Part shown: positions 26,175 through 34,956 of the stretch, one piece after another | How positions within the stretch are numbered: position 1 is the first letter of the stretch | How the letters are laid out: every line of letters begins with the position of its first letter | Source of the DNA: JBGTFE01 sp036403235 | GTDB lineage: Bacteria; Acidobacteriota; Blastocatellia; Pyrinomonadales; Pyrinomonadaceae | Reading direction: 5' to 3' | Assembly: GCA_036403235.1 (NCBI GenBank) | Contig: DASWRI010000055.1 | Span: 1-64,000 of the forward strand | Length of the DNA: 64,000 nt | Made by a program: the position numbers and the translations under genes | The notes under the pieces: model-generated | What the model was told of the DNA's origin: nothing | Seen by the model: the letters and a program-made list of their open reading frames with translations, nothing else | Databases searched by the model: none

Positions 26175-27947
26175 ATGGAAATTTATTTTCAGGTTATCAC
26201 CGACGCGGAAACGCTCGGAAAAGTTTGCGAAACGCTAAAATCCGAAGAAGTTCTCGGCTTCGACACGGAAACGACCGAGCTCGACCCTTACGAGGGCATC
26301 ATTCGCCTCGTCCAGCTCTCAACCGGCAAGGAAACGCAGGTTATCGATTTGAAAGCGTTTGCCGCCCGGGGCGATTTACGGACTCTGGCGGAACTCGCGC
26401 CGCTGCGCGAATTGCTCGCCGCCGACCGGCCGATAAAAATCGCGCACAACGCCAAATTTGACGCGAAATGGACAAAACATCATCTCGGCGTCGATGTCGG
26501 CGGCGTGTTCGACACGCTTCTGGCCAGTCAATTAATCGCGGCGGGCGACCAAGACCGCCGTCACAATCTGGCCGAAGTCGTCTCGCATTTTCTCGGAACC
26601 GAGCTCGATAAAACCGAGCAAATTTCCGATTGGAGCGGCGAGCTGTCGCAGTCGCAAATCGAATACGCCGCCAAGGACGCCGCGATAATGGTTCCGCTCC
26701 GCGAAAAAATCGTCGAGCGCCTCAAACAGGACGAGCTGATAAAAACGGCGAAGCTCGAATTCGACTGCGTGATGCCGATTGCGGCGATGGAATTAAACGG
26801 TTTTTATCTCGACGAAAAACGCTGGCGCGAGCAGCTCGAAAAAGTAAAAAAGGAGCAGGAAGTCGTCGCGCTCGACCTTCAGCGAATGCTTTCGGCGGGC
26901 GTCGCGCAGGCGTCTCTGTTCGGCATTGCGGAAATAAATCTCGATTCGCAGACGCAGGTTTCGGACGCTTTGAGAAACTTGGGCGTTCCCGTTCCCGAAA
27001 CGACGCGCGGCTGGCAGTTGCAGCCGTTAGCGGCCGATTATCCGGTCGTCGCAAAGCTGCTCGAATATCGCGGCGTCGCCAAATCGATTTCGAGCTTCGG
27101 CGAAAACATTCTCGAATTTATCAAACCCGAAACCGGCCGGATTCATTCGGACTTTCGTCAAATCGGCGCGCCGACCGGCAGATTTTCGTGCTCGCGCCCT
27201 AACATCCAGCAAATCCCGCACGAAGAAGAATATCGCCGTTGCTTTCGCGCGCCCGAAGGCAAAAAGCTCGTCATCGCCGATTATTCCCAAATCGAGCTCA
27301 GGATTTTAGCCGAATTTTCGCGCGACGAAAATTTTATCAAAGCGTTTATCTCGGGCGAGGATTTTCACACGACGGCCGCCGCGCAGGTTTTCAACGTTAA
27401 GCCCGAAGAAGTCACGCCGGCGCAGCGCTCGTTTGCCAAACGCCTCAATTTCGGCGTCGTTTACGGCATCGGCGCGCAACGTTTCGCGCTCATGACCGGC
27501 TTGTCGCAGACCGAAGCCGAAAACATTATGCGCCGCTATTTTGCGACCTATCGCGGCCTCGACTCGTGGCTCAGAGAGGCCGCGCGAAAGGTGACGACCG
27601 ACCGCATGGCGCGCACCGCTTCGGGCCGGATGTATCGCTTTCGGTTTGACGAAAACGACCGCAAGGAAATCGCCGGAGCGCAGCGCAACGGCAAAAATTT
27701 CCCGATTCAGGGCACGTCGGCCGACATTCTCAAACGCGCCCTCCATCTTCTCCATAAACGAATCAGAGGAACGAGCGCGCGCCTCGTCAATATCGTCCAC
27801 GACGAAATTATTTTGGAATGCGCCGCGACGGAAGCCGAACAGACCGCCGCCATTCTCGAAAAAGCGATGTGCGAAGCCGGCGAAGAATACGTCAAACGAG
27901 TTCCCGTCAGCGTCGATGTAAAAATTGCGGATGAATGGACGAAATAA
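26175..27947 (+). CDS. Family A DNA polymerase lacking the 5' nuclease domain
   Basis: 590 residues against ~900 for full PolA. Residues 1-190 are a DEDD 3'-5' exonuclease (GFDTETTELDP with D-x-E, HNAKFDAKW, and the last aspartate in YAAKDAAIM). Residues ~200-590 are the polymerase: motif A VIADYSQIELRILAEFS, O-helix RSFAKRLNFGVVYG, motif C IVHDEIILE. The 5'-3' flap nuclease domain is absent. A classical polA elsewhere in the genome is likely, and this would be a second, proofreading-competent enzyme for repair or gap filling. Single gene. Confidence 0.93.
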   Translation: MEIYFQVITDAETLGKVCETLKSEEVLGFDTETTELDPYEGIIRLVQLSTGKETQVIDLKAFAARGDLRTLAELAPLRELLAADRPIKIAHNAKFDAKWTKHHLGVDVGGVFDTLLASQLIAAGDQDRRHNLAEVVSHFLGTELDKTEQISDWSGELSQSQIEYAAKDAAIMVPLREKIVERLKQDELIKTAKLEFDCVMPIAAMELNGFYLDEKRWREQLEKVKKEQEVVALDLQRMLSAGVAQASLFGIAEINLDSQTQVSDALRNLGVPVPETTRGWQLQPLAADYPVVAKLLEYRGVAKSISSFGENILEFIKPETGRIHSDFRQIGAPTGRFSCSRPNIQQIPHEEEYRRCFRAPEGKKLVIADYSQIELRILAEFSRDENFIKAFISGEDFHTTAAAQVFNVKPEEVTPAQRSFAKRLNFGVVYGIGAQRFALMTGLSQTEAENIMRRYFATYRGLDSWLREAARKVTTDRMARTASGRMYRFRFDENDRKEIAGAQRNGKNFPIQGTSADILKRALHLLHKRIRGTSARLVNIVHDEIILECAATEAEQTAAILEKAMCEAGEEYVKRVPVSVDVKIADEWTK

Positions 27948-27950
27948 ACG

Positions 27951-28028
27951 GAAAGTGAAAAGTGAAAAGTGAAAAGTGAAAAACGGAAGAATCCTTCCGA
28001 AACTTTTCACTTTTCACTTTTTACTTAA
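27951..28028. repeat. Heptamer palindrome between convergent genes
   Basis: Four GTGAAAA units on the left, then a small CGGAAG/CTTCCG-type inner stem, then the complementary TTTTCAC units on the right. The stop codon of the zinc-ribbon gene lies inside the right arm. It lies between convergent genes and could serve as terminator for both. Confidence 0.88.
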
Positions 28029-28759
28029 CTTGCCGTTGCTTCTGATTGCGGTTTGGCGGGGACGTATAAAATGCGGTTGCAGTTTTCGCAGACGATGATT
28101 TGGTTTCCCTTGCGAACCTCGGCCTGCATCTGCGGGCGGAGCGACATAAAGCAGGCGCTGCATGAGCCGTTTTTGACTTCGGCGACGGCGATTCCGTCGC
28201 GGCTGCGCTGGGCGAGCCGGTTGTAAACGGCCGCGAGACTGGCCGGAAGCGTGACGAAAACTTTCTGGCGCTTGGCGCTTTCCGTGTCAAATTCTTTTCG
28301 GTATTCGCCGATTTCCTTGTCGAATTTGGCGAGCGCTTCCGAGCGGTTCGCTTCGAGTGAATTTATCTCGTCGGCGCGCTCGGCGAGAGTGTTTTCGACT
28401 TCTTCAATCTCGGTCATTTTCTCGACCACCTGCGTTTCAAACGCCGCAATCTGTTTTTGCAGAGCGTCGGTTTCGCGCATCGCCGTTTCGTATTCCTTTT
28501 GATTTTGCGCGTGTTTTAAATTGCGGTCGGCGCGTTCGAGATACGTTTTGTTTTCGGCAATCTGGTTTTCCAAATCGGCGCGCTCGGCCTGCGCTTTATC
28601 GCGTCGCGCTTGAATCTCGCGAATAGAAGAGGCGTGCGTTTCAAACTCCTGTTCGATAGCGGCACGCCTTTCGTCTGCGGTTTCGATTGCTTTTTTTAGT
28701 CTTCGAATGTTGGTATCGGTAATTTGTAAATCAATCAGCTTCTCAAGTTCTGCCTTCAC
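28025..28759 (-). CDS. Coiled-coil protein with C4 zinc ribbon (DUF164 family)
   Basis: 244 residues. Residues ~10-175 form an almost continuous antiparallel coiled coil rich in E, K, R, A and Q. The C-terminal ribbon has CSACFMSLRP and CENCNRILYV (CxxC-CxxC). This is the DUF164 / CT398-like architecture, found in many bacteria. Roles in RNA, secretion or nucleic-acid contacts have been suggested, none firmly. Single gene bounded by repeat hairpins on both sides. Confidence 0.88.
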   Translation of the reverse strand: MKAELEKLIDLQITDTNIRRLKKAIETADERRAAIEQEFETHASSIREIQARRDKAQAERADLENQIAENKTYLERADRNLKHAQNQKEYETAMRETDALQKQIAAFETQVVEKMTEIEEVENTLAERADEINSLEANRSEALAKFDKEIGEYRKEFDTESAKRQKVFVTLPASLAAVYNRLAQRSRDGIAVAEVKNGSCSACFMSLRPQMQAEVRKGNQIIVCENCNRILYVPAKPQSEATAS

Positions 28760-28819
28760 GTAATTAAATATCTCCTGTTAAAAACAACTTAGATAATAAA
28801 GTTTATTTTAACCTAAATT

Positions 28820-28898
28820 AGTGGTAAACGGTAAATGGCAAGTAGTAAGTAAAAGAATATTTCTTCACTGACCACTTGCCACTGACCACTTATCACCT
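28820..28898. repeat. Heptamer-type palindrome
   Basis: GTGGTAAACGGTAAATGGCA and AGTAGTAAGTAAAA on the left face CACTGACCACTTGCC ACTGACCACTTATCACC on the right. Heptad phrasing (ACTGACC ACTTGCC ACTGACC ACTTATC) is clear on the right arm. Confidence 0.75.
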
Positions 28899-28901
28899 GT
28901 T

Positions 28902-30161
28902 TTACTGCGTATCAATCGTCGATTCAATCGTGTTTTCGATTGAATCAGTCACGTTCGAATAGAAATTGTATCCGGTCATCGATTCGACGTAATCGACGCT
29001 GACGCGATATTGTTTCCAGTCGGAGACGACCGAATTCGTGTTCGGCACAAAGACGGCAATCATTCTGGTCGAGGTCGTCACGCGCGAAACGTCGTTTGTT
29101 CCCGAGGGCAGAACCATCACGACTTTCCACGTGTAAGCCGGAATGGCGACGTGACCGTTAGCGATAAAACCGATATTTCCCTGCCCGCCCGAAACGATGT
29201 AAAGCTCGCTGCCGGAAGTCGCCAGCGTGCGCAGATAATTTTCCATATTCGCCCACGTTTGCTGATTATTGGTCGGCGCTTGCGGAATCATATTCGTCAT
29301 CAAAAACGTCGCGTCGTTGTCGGCGACGGTCTTTGTACGGTCAGCCGACGGGCACATATGCCCGCGGTCGTAGCCCGAACCGGAATAATCGGTCGCCTGT
29401 ACCTGATACCAGCCGGCGGGCAAGGAAGTGTCGTTGCGAAAGCTGTCCTGACGCGGCGTCGAGCCGAGCCACGTCGAATCGAGATGCCACGAAACCCAGT
29501 TCGGCGTGCCGTTGTCGCGGCTGTATGAAACGGCATACTGCGGCTTGTCGAGCAGATAGTTGTTCGGCGAGCTGATGTTCGTCACCGCGCCCGATGGATT
29601 GCCCATTGTCAAGTGAACGCTCGTCGAGCCGCCACCTCCGCCGCCGTTAGCGGTCGCGGTAATCGAATCGAGATTAATGCGGTTTGCGCCGCCGGAGATT
29701 TTGCGGATTTCAAAACGAATCGCGGCGGCGGAATTGATGGTAAAACTCGCGGTCGAAAGCGTCGTCGAGCCGGTCGTTACGGTCGAGCCGACCTTTGTCC
29801 AGCTTGAGCCGCTGTTAGTCGATTGCCAGAGCTCCCACGTGCTCGCGCCGTCCGTGCCGTATTCAGCGTGCTGAATCGTCACCGTTCCGGCGCTCGCAAC
29901 GTTAAAATTCATCGAGACTTTGCCCGTGTTGCGGACGCGCGCCGACCACGAGCCAACTTTGCGGTCGCTCGTCGTGTTGCCCGTCAACGCGTCGTCCAGA
30001 TTCCAGCTGCCCGAACCGAGCGTTACGTTTGCGGCGGCGTAGGCAGTTTTTCCGCCCGCTTCAAAGCCTTCCGAGAGCGTGTTCTGCGCTTGCGCCGCGG
30101 ACACGGCGAAAAGGCACACGACAACCAAAACCGACATTGCGGCCATAAATTTCATCTTCAT
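28902..30161 (-). CDS. Secreted NUC1-type DNA/RNA non-specific endonuclease
   Basis: About 420 residues from the ATG at 30161; the frame continues upstream but only this start gives a clean signal peptide (AVSAAQAQ) with a GGAAAA-type site before it. Residues ~25-190 are a beta-rich domain (DRKVGSWSARVRNTGKVSM, STWELWQSTNSGSSW) resembling secreted jelly-roll modules. A GGGGGG linker follows. The NUC1 nuclease has YDRGHMCPSADRT with the catalytic histidine, then FLMTNMIPQAPTNNQQTWAN (metal asparagine). Likely degrades extracellular nucleic acids for nutrition or defence. Confidence 0.9.
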   Translation of the reverse strand: MKMKFMAAMSVLVVVCLFAVSAAQAQNTLSEGFEAGGKTAYAAANVTLGSGSWNLDDALTGNTTSDRKVGSWSARVRNTGKVSMNFNVASAGTVTIQHAEYGTDGASTWELWQSTNSGSSWTKVGSTVTTGSTTLSTASFTINSAAAIRFEIRKISGGANRINLDSITATANGGGGGGSTSVHLTMGNPSGAVTNISSPNNYLLDKPQYAVSYSRDNGTPNWVSWHLDSTWLGSTPRQDSFRNDTSLPAGWYQVQATDYSGSGYDRGHMCPSADRTKTVADNDATFLMTNMIPQAPTNNQQTWANMENYLRTLATSGSELYIVSGGQGNIGFIANGHVAIPAYTWKVVMVLPSGTNDVSRVTTSTRMIAVFVPNTNSVVSDWKQYRVSVDYVESMTGYNFYSNVTDSIENTIESTIDTQ

Positions 30162-30420
30162 AGTTTTTCTTTTTTCCTTTATTTTGGGATTTGTTCTCAG
30201 GGGTGATTTAAGAGAGTAAGAAACACTTGAGAGCGTAAAACGCACGCTCGCCCGTGCCAAAATTAGACGTAGATTTCTCACAAAACTTCTAATCTGAAGC
30301 TCGCTTCTAAAAATTCTAATACTGCAAAAAAATTTCGAGTTTTTGGTCGAAACTCGATTCGGAATGATAAAAACTACTCAAACTATGCAGGATTTCGCGC
30401 TAAAATACAAGATTTTTTTT
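30162..30420. other. Upstream region of the NUC1 gene
   Basis: About 260 bp of AT-rich DNA between the NUC1 start and the octamer hairpin at 30421. No gene or clear RNA structure is visible. It should contain the promoter for the minus-strand NUC1 gene, but no consensus pair stands out. Confidence 0.5.
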
Positions 30421-30522
30421 TACCACAGAGACGCAGAGACACAGAGAAATTTTAAAGCAAAGCGGATAGGATTTACAGAATAATTTATCGTTCTAAAAAT
30501 CTCTGTGTCTCTGTGGTTAATT
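30421..30522. repeat. Octamer palindrome
   Basis: CACAGAGA CGCAGAGA CACAGAGA on the left and its complement TCTCTGTG TCTCTGTG on the right, with a ~45-bp centre. Same octamer type as the outer arms at 7898-8042 and the arrays at 37749-37865. Confidence 0.88.
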
Positions 30523-30529
30523 TTTCCTA

Positions 30530-31087
30530 CTAACTTGTAAAAATCTGGAAATGCTTTTGCAGATTGCGCGAGTCGAAAATGGTTTTCCGCTCGTGTTTGT
30601 CAATCGCAAACCACTGCGGCAAATCGTTCTCGCGCAGAAGAATGAGGTCTTCGTTGGCGTTGGAAATACCGAAATGAGCGATGCGCGCCGCCGCCAGCGC
30701 GCCGCCGCGCATAAACCCGTCGGCGGGCGTGCGCGTCCAACCCGCTTCTATCGAGAGACATCTTACGCCCTGACGAAGCATCAAACGCGAGCCGACCATA
30801 TTTGCCCGGTTAAACGCAAAATTATGCGAATCTTCGTTTTCGATTTTGATGCTCGAGCGATTTCGATTGTATTGCGCGGCGATTTCGAGCATCGAGTCAA
30901 AAAGCCATTTGACGCTCGTCGAGCGGATAAAATCGTTTGTCGCCTTGAGCGTCAGATATTCGGCAACGTCGTGGCGGCCCGCTTCGCGCGCGTTAGCGAT
31001 TGCCTGATTCATCATTTGCGTCCACACTTCGTCGAGTTCGTTCATTATCTTGAGCATAAAACTGCGATTCGATATTTGCAATTTCAT
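30530..31087 (-). CDS. Conserved hypothetical protein
   Basis: 185 residues if the ATG at 31087 is used; starts at 31057 or 31045 (MNELDEVWTQMMNQ) are equally possible and none has a ribosome site. The sequence is helical and soluble with no signal peptide. Conserved-looking stretches are RHDVAEYLTLKATNDFIRST, SHNFAFNRANMVGSRL and GVRCLSIEAGWTRTPADGFM. I do not recognise the family. It is divergent from the TPR gene at 31133, with a 45-bp shared upstream region. Confidence 0.65.
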   Translation of the reverse strand: MKLQISNRSFMLKIMNELDEVWTQMMNQAIANAREAGRHDVAEYLTLKATNDFIRSTSVKWLFDSMLEIAAQYNRNRSSIKIENEDSHNFAFNRANMVGSRLMLRQGVRCLSIEAGWTRTPADGFMRGGALAAARIAHFGISNANEDLILLRENDLPQWFAIDKHERKTIFDSRNLQKHFQIFTS

Positions 31088-31132
31088 GCTATTATTCTGA
31101 AAACATGAAATTCTAAAAGCAGTTTTTGATTT

Positions 31133-33961
31133 ATGAAATATTCAGCCGTCTTATTTTTATTGATTTTATTTTCGCTCTCGATTTACGCCCAGAAACCGAC
31201 GAAAAAGCCCGTCAATTCTCAAAAAACAACCGTCGAAAAACTCGGCACGGAAAAAGAGGAATTTGAAAAAGCCGCCGCGCTTGCAAAGCTTCCGGATAAA
31301 ATTGCGGCTTTGCAGAAATTTATCAAAAACTTTCCCCAATCGACCGAACAGACGCACGCACTCGAACTAATCGTCAGCGCGCGCGGCCAGCTCGGCGACG
31401 AAAAACTGCGGCTCGGCGAAACGGCGAGCGCGATAGAATTTTTTAAGGCGGCCGTTAAAGATGCGCCCGCGCCCGTCTCGGACGAGCTTTTCACCAAAAT
31501 CATTTTGCAGTTTCCGGCCAATCTTTTCTGGGGCGGACAACAAACGGCGGCCGCCGAAGTCGCCAAATTGATTGAAGAAAAAATTGGCGAAAACCCGAAA
31601 CACGTGCTCGCCCTCGCGACGTTTTATATCGGGACGGAAAACGCCTCCGAGGCGCAGCGTCTCGCCGAAAAAGCGATTCTCGCGGAAACAAATCTGACCG
31701 AAAAGCCGGAAAAATCGAATCTTCCCGCGGCTTATCAAACGCTCGGTCTGGCGAGCCGTATGAATTTCGATTTTGAAGCGTCGGCCAACGCCTACGCCAA
31801 AGCGCTCGAACTCGACGCGGCTTCGATTCAATCGCGTCGCGGTCTGGCGGAAATGAAGCGCGCGCTCGGAAAGCCCGACGAATCAATCGCGCTTTACGGC
31901 GAAATTCTGGCGAAGGACGCGTCGGACGCGGGCGCGAAAACGGGCATGATTCTTTCGCTTTTCGACGCGGGCAAACAAACGGAAGCCGAAACGGAGATGG
32001 CGAAATCGCTCGCCGCCAATCCGAACGATTTGTTTCTGCTGGTCGGCGCGGCCTACTGGTATGCGGCGCATAACGAAGGCGCGCGGGCGGTCGAGACGGC
32101 GCAGAAAGCGATTGCCGTCGAGCCGCGCTACACGTGGGCTTACATCGCTCTGGCGCGCGGCTATATGGCGCAGAAACAACCGCTCGAAGCCGAAAAAGCG
32201 CTTTTGAACGCGCGCCAGTACGGCAATTTTCCGACGCTCGATTACGAGCTCGCGACGGCGCGCGCGCAGGCCGGTTTTTATCGCGAAGCCGCCGATATTT
32301 TGAAGCGCAGCTTTTACGTCAAAAACGATTATGTCAAAGCGTGGATAGGAAACCGCGTCGCGCTCGAAGCGACAAGTTTTCTCGAACTTCTGGCAGTCGA
32401 GCGCCGCGCGAGCATCTTTGAGCCGCTCGCGGCGGATAATGCGGAAAATTCGGACAGATTAAAATCTTTGCTCGAATTAACTCAAAAATTTGACGCGGCC
32501 GATTCGAGCGAAGCGGAAATCGCCAGCTTAGCCGACCGCTTTATCGGCGGCAGCGACAATATGAAACTGCATCGACAGCTTTTTGTCGCGCGGCGACTTT
32601 TGGAGCAGAAAAAAGCTCTGCCGAAAGTTCTGGAAATCACGCAGTCGGCCATCGGCAAAGTCGATTCGGCGCTCGACGTGGTAAACCCGTCGGCGGCGGT
32701 TCTGGCCGACGAGCTTTATCAGAGCCGCACGTATGCCGTCTCGCGCGGCGAAGTCGTCATCGTCCCCGACATTCAGCGGCAGACGCTTTCAAAAATTCTG
32801 CGCGGTGAGATTGAAGAAATTACCGGCTGGGCACTTTACCAGCAAAATAAATCGGGCGAAGCAATCATTCGCCTGCGCCGCGCGCTGACGGTTCTGCCCG
32901 AAAAAAGCGCGTGGTGGCGTTCGAGCATGTGGCGTCTCGGCGCGGCGCTCGAAGCCGACGGAAAATCGGCGGAAGCGCTCGATTCCTACATCAAAAGCTA
33001 TGCGGAAGGCGAGCCCGACGCCGGCAAATATTTAATTATCGAAGCGCTTTATCAAAAAATCAACGGCAACAGCGAAGGCTTGGAGACAAAAATCGGCGCA
33101 AAACCGTCGTCCGTTCCGGCGGTTCAAGCTTCTCAAATTGTCGCGCGGACGACCGGCACGAAAACCGAAGCCGCGCCGACGCCTTCGCCGGCGACGGAAA
33201 CAACGCCGCAGTCAACCGAAACTAAAATCGAACCGACGCAGAGCTCGGAAAATACGGAAGTAAAACCGATTGCGACGCCCGCGCCGCAGGAAACGAAAAC
33301 GCAGGAAACTTCTCCGACGCCGACTGAAGTCAAAATTGAGCCTTCGCCGAGTCCTGCAATCGAAATAAAAACCGAAAACACTTCCCAATCGGAAAATAAA
33401 ACGGACGCCGCAAAATCGGAAACCGAAACAAAATCGACGGAAACCACGCAAACCAAAGCAATCGAAACTTCCACTACGCCGAAACCGCTTTTCGAGCCGA
33501 TTATCATAACGATTCCGAAACCGGACGCGACGAAAAAGACCGAGACGAAAACTACGGAAGAAAAGCCGTCTGAAAATTCTCAAACGAAAGAATCGAAATC
33601 CGATGAAACCGCCGCGCAAAACACCAATTCCGGCGAAACCAGAACGCGAAAAGTTGCCGACAATAAAACGGAAGACGCTGCGCCCTGCACGCTTGTCGTG
33701 AGCCAGGAAAGCGTTTCGCTGATTAACGGCGGCGGCAGTCTCGGCGTTCTCGTCGGCTTTGAAAAAGAAGGTGACTTGACGCAAATCAAAGCCGCTTCGA
33801 GCAGCCCGCAGGATATCGAAGTCGTTTACGAACCGGAAATCGGCGAAACGTCGGGCCGCGCGTTTTTCATCGTCAAATCAATCAGCCCGAACAAAGGCGC
33901 GTTTACCGTCACCTTCGCAGCGCCGTGCGGGAAAAAGGAAATTCTCGTCAAAGTAAGGTAG
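31133..33961 (+). CDS. Large secreted TPR-repeat protein
   Basis: 942 residues. The signal peptide ends LSIYAQ. Residues ~30-640 hold many TPR-like helical pairs (SRMNFDFEASANAYAKALEL, KPDESIALYGEILAKDASDA, MWRLGAALEADGKSAEALDS). Residues ~660-860 are a low-complexity Thr/Glu/Lys/Ser/Pro linker. The last ~90 residues are a beta-sandwich-like domain (CTLVVSQESVSLINGGGSLG ... FTVTFAAPCGKKEI), similar in pattern to BACON-type domains. Likely a periplasmic or surface scaffold. No enzymatic motif seen. Confidence 0.8.
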   Translation: MKYSAVLFLLILFSLSIYAQKPTKKPVNSQKTTVEKLGTEKEEFEKAAALAKLPDKIAALQKFIKNFPQSTEQTHALELIVSARGQLGDEKLRLGETASAIEFFKAAVKDAPAPVSDELFTKIILQFPANLFWGGQQTAAAEVAKLIEEKIGENPKHVLALATFYIGTENASEAQRLAEKAILAETNLTEKPEKSNLPAAYQTLGLASRMNFDFEASANAYAKALELDAASIQSRRGLAEMKRALGKPDESIALYGEILAKDASDAGAKTGMILSLFDAGKQTEAETEMAKSLAANPNDLFLLVGAAYWYAAHNEGARAVETAQKAIAVEPRYTWAYIALARGYMAQKQPLEAEKALLNARQYGNFPTLDYELATARAQAGFYREAADILKRSFYVKNDYVKAWIGNRVALEATSFLELLAVERRASIFEPLAADNAENSDRLKSLLELTQKFDAADSSEAEIASLADRFIGGSDNMKLHRQLFVARRLLEQKKALPKVLEITQSAIGKVDSALDVVNPSAAVLADELYQSRTYAVSRGEVVIVPDIQRQTLSKILRGEIEEITGWALYQQNKSGEAIIRLRRALTVLPEKSAWWRSSMWRLGAALEADGKSAEALDSYIKSYAEGEPDAGKYLIIEALYQKINGNSEGLETKIGAKPSSVPAVQASQIVARTTGTKTEAAPTPSPATETTPQSTETKIEPTQSSENTEVKPIATPAPQETKTQETSPTPTEVKIEPSPSPAIEIKTENTSQSENKTDAAKSETETKSTETTQTKAIETSTTPKPLFEPIIITIPKPDATKKTETKTTEEKPSENSQTKESKSDETAAQNTNSGETRTRKVADNKTEDAAPCTLVVSQESVSLINGGGSLGVLVGFEKEGDLTQIKAASSSPQDIEVVYEPEIGETSGRAFFIVKSISPNKGAFTVTFAAPCGKKEILVKVR

Positions 33962-33963
33962 AA

Positions 33964-34051
33964 TCAATTACGAATTACAAATTACGAATTGCGAATGAAA
34001 GAAATGTTTTTTAATTCGTAATTCGTAATTCGTAATTGTAATTCGTAATTT
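33964..34051. repeat. Heptamer palindrome before era
   Basis: CAATTAC GAATTAC AAATTAC GAATTGC on the left, TTCGTAA repeated four times on the right. The right arm ends two bases before the era start codon, so folding may hide the ribosome site. Confidence 0.88.
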
Positions 34052-34053
34052 TT

Positions 34054-34953
34054 ATGAATTCTACAAATTATCGAAGCGGCTACGCGGCTTTAATCGGGCG
34101 GCCGAACGCGGGAAAATCGACGCTTTTAAATCACCTGGTCGGCGAGAAAATCGCCGCCGTTTCCAACAAACCGCAGACGACGCGGCACAAGATTCAGGGC
34201 GTCGTGACGCTCGACGACGGGCAAATCGTTTTCGTCGATACGCCCGGCGTTCATAAACCCGGCTTTTTGCTCAACCGCCGAATGATGGCGGCGGTTCACG
34301 ACGCGATTCTTTCGGTCGACGTCATCGTCCTGATGCGCGACGTTTCCGTCTCGACCGGAAACGGCGACCGCTTCGTGCTCGATTTAATCAAGCAGTCGGA
34401 AAAACCCGCCGTTCTCGTTCTCAACAAAATCGACAAAATAAAAGACAAAGGCGCGCTTCTGCCGGTTATCGAATTTTATTCGAAAGAATACGAATTTGCC
34501 GAAATCGTGCCCGTTTCCGCGCTCAAAGGCGAAGCGATTGACAATCTTCTGCGGCAAATCGTCAAGCATCTCCCGGAAGGCGAGCCGATTTTTGAAGCGG
34601 ACGAATTGACCGACCAATCCGTCAGAACGATTGTCGCCGAAATGGTCAGGGAAAAAATTCTCGAATCGACCGGCGAGGAAATTCCATACGTGACGGCGGT
34701 CGTCACCGAAAGATTTGACGAGTCGAACCCGCAGGTTCCGAAAATTTTCTGCGCGATTTATGTCGAGCGCGCTTCGCAAAAGAAAATCATCATCGGCAAG
34801 GGCGGCGCGCGAATCAAAGACGTCGGCATAAAGGCGCGGAAAGACATCGAAAAACTTATCGGCAAAAAGGTTTTTCTGCAGCTTTTTGTCAAGGTCGTCG
34901 AAGACTGGCGCAATCAGGAACGAAGCCTGGACGAAATCGGGGTCAACGAATAA
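34054..34953 (+). CDS. era: GTPase Era
   Basis: 299 residues, standard length. Ribosome-assembly GTPase that binds the 3' end of 16S rRNA. G1 GRPNAGKSTLLNHL, the Era signature KPQTTRHKIQGVV, G3 FVDTPGVHKPG, G4 LNKIDKI and G5 VSALKG. The C-terminal KH domain is seen at IIGKGGARIKDVGIKARKDI. The next gene, prmA, begins 3 bp after the stop, suggesting one transcript for ribosome maturation. Confidence 0.97.
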   Translation: MNSTNYRSGYAALIGRPNAGKSTLLNHLVGEKIAAVSNKPQTTRHKIQGVVTLDDGQIVFVDTPGVHKPGFLLNRRMMAAVHDAILSVDVIVLMRDVSVSTGNGDRFVLDLIKQSEKPAVLVLNKIDKIKDKGALLPVIEFYSKEYEFAEIVPVSALKGEAIDNLLRQIVKHLPEGEPIFEADELTDQSVRTIVAEMVREKILESTGEEIPYVTAVVTERFDESNPQVPKIFCAIYVERASQKKIIIGKGGARIKDVGIKARKDIEKLIGKKVFLQLFVKVVEDWRNQERSLDEIGVNE

Positions 34954-34956
34954 AAA

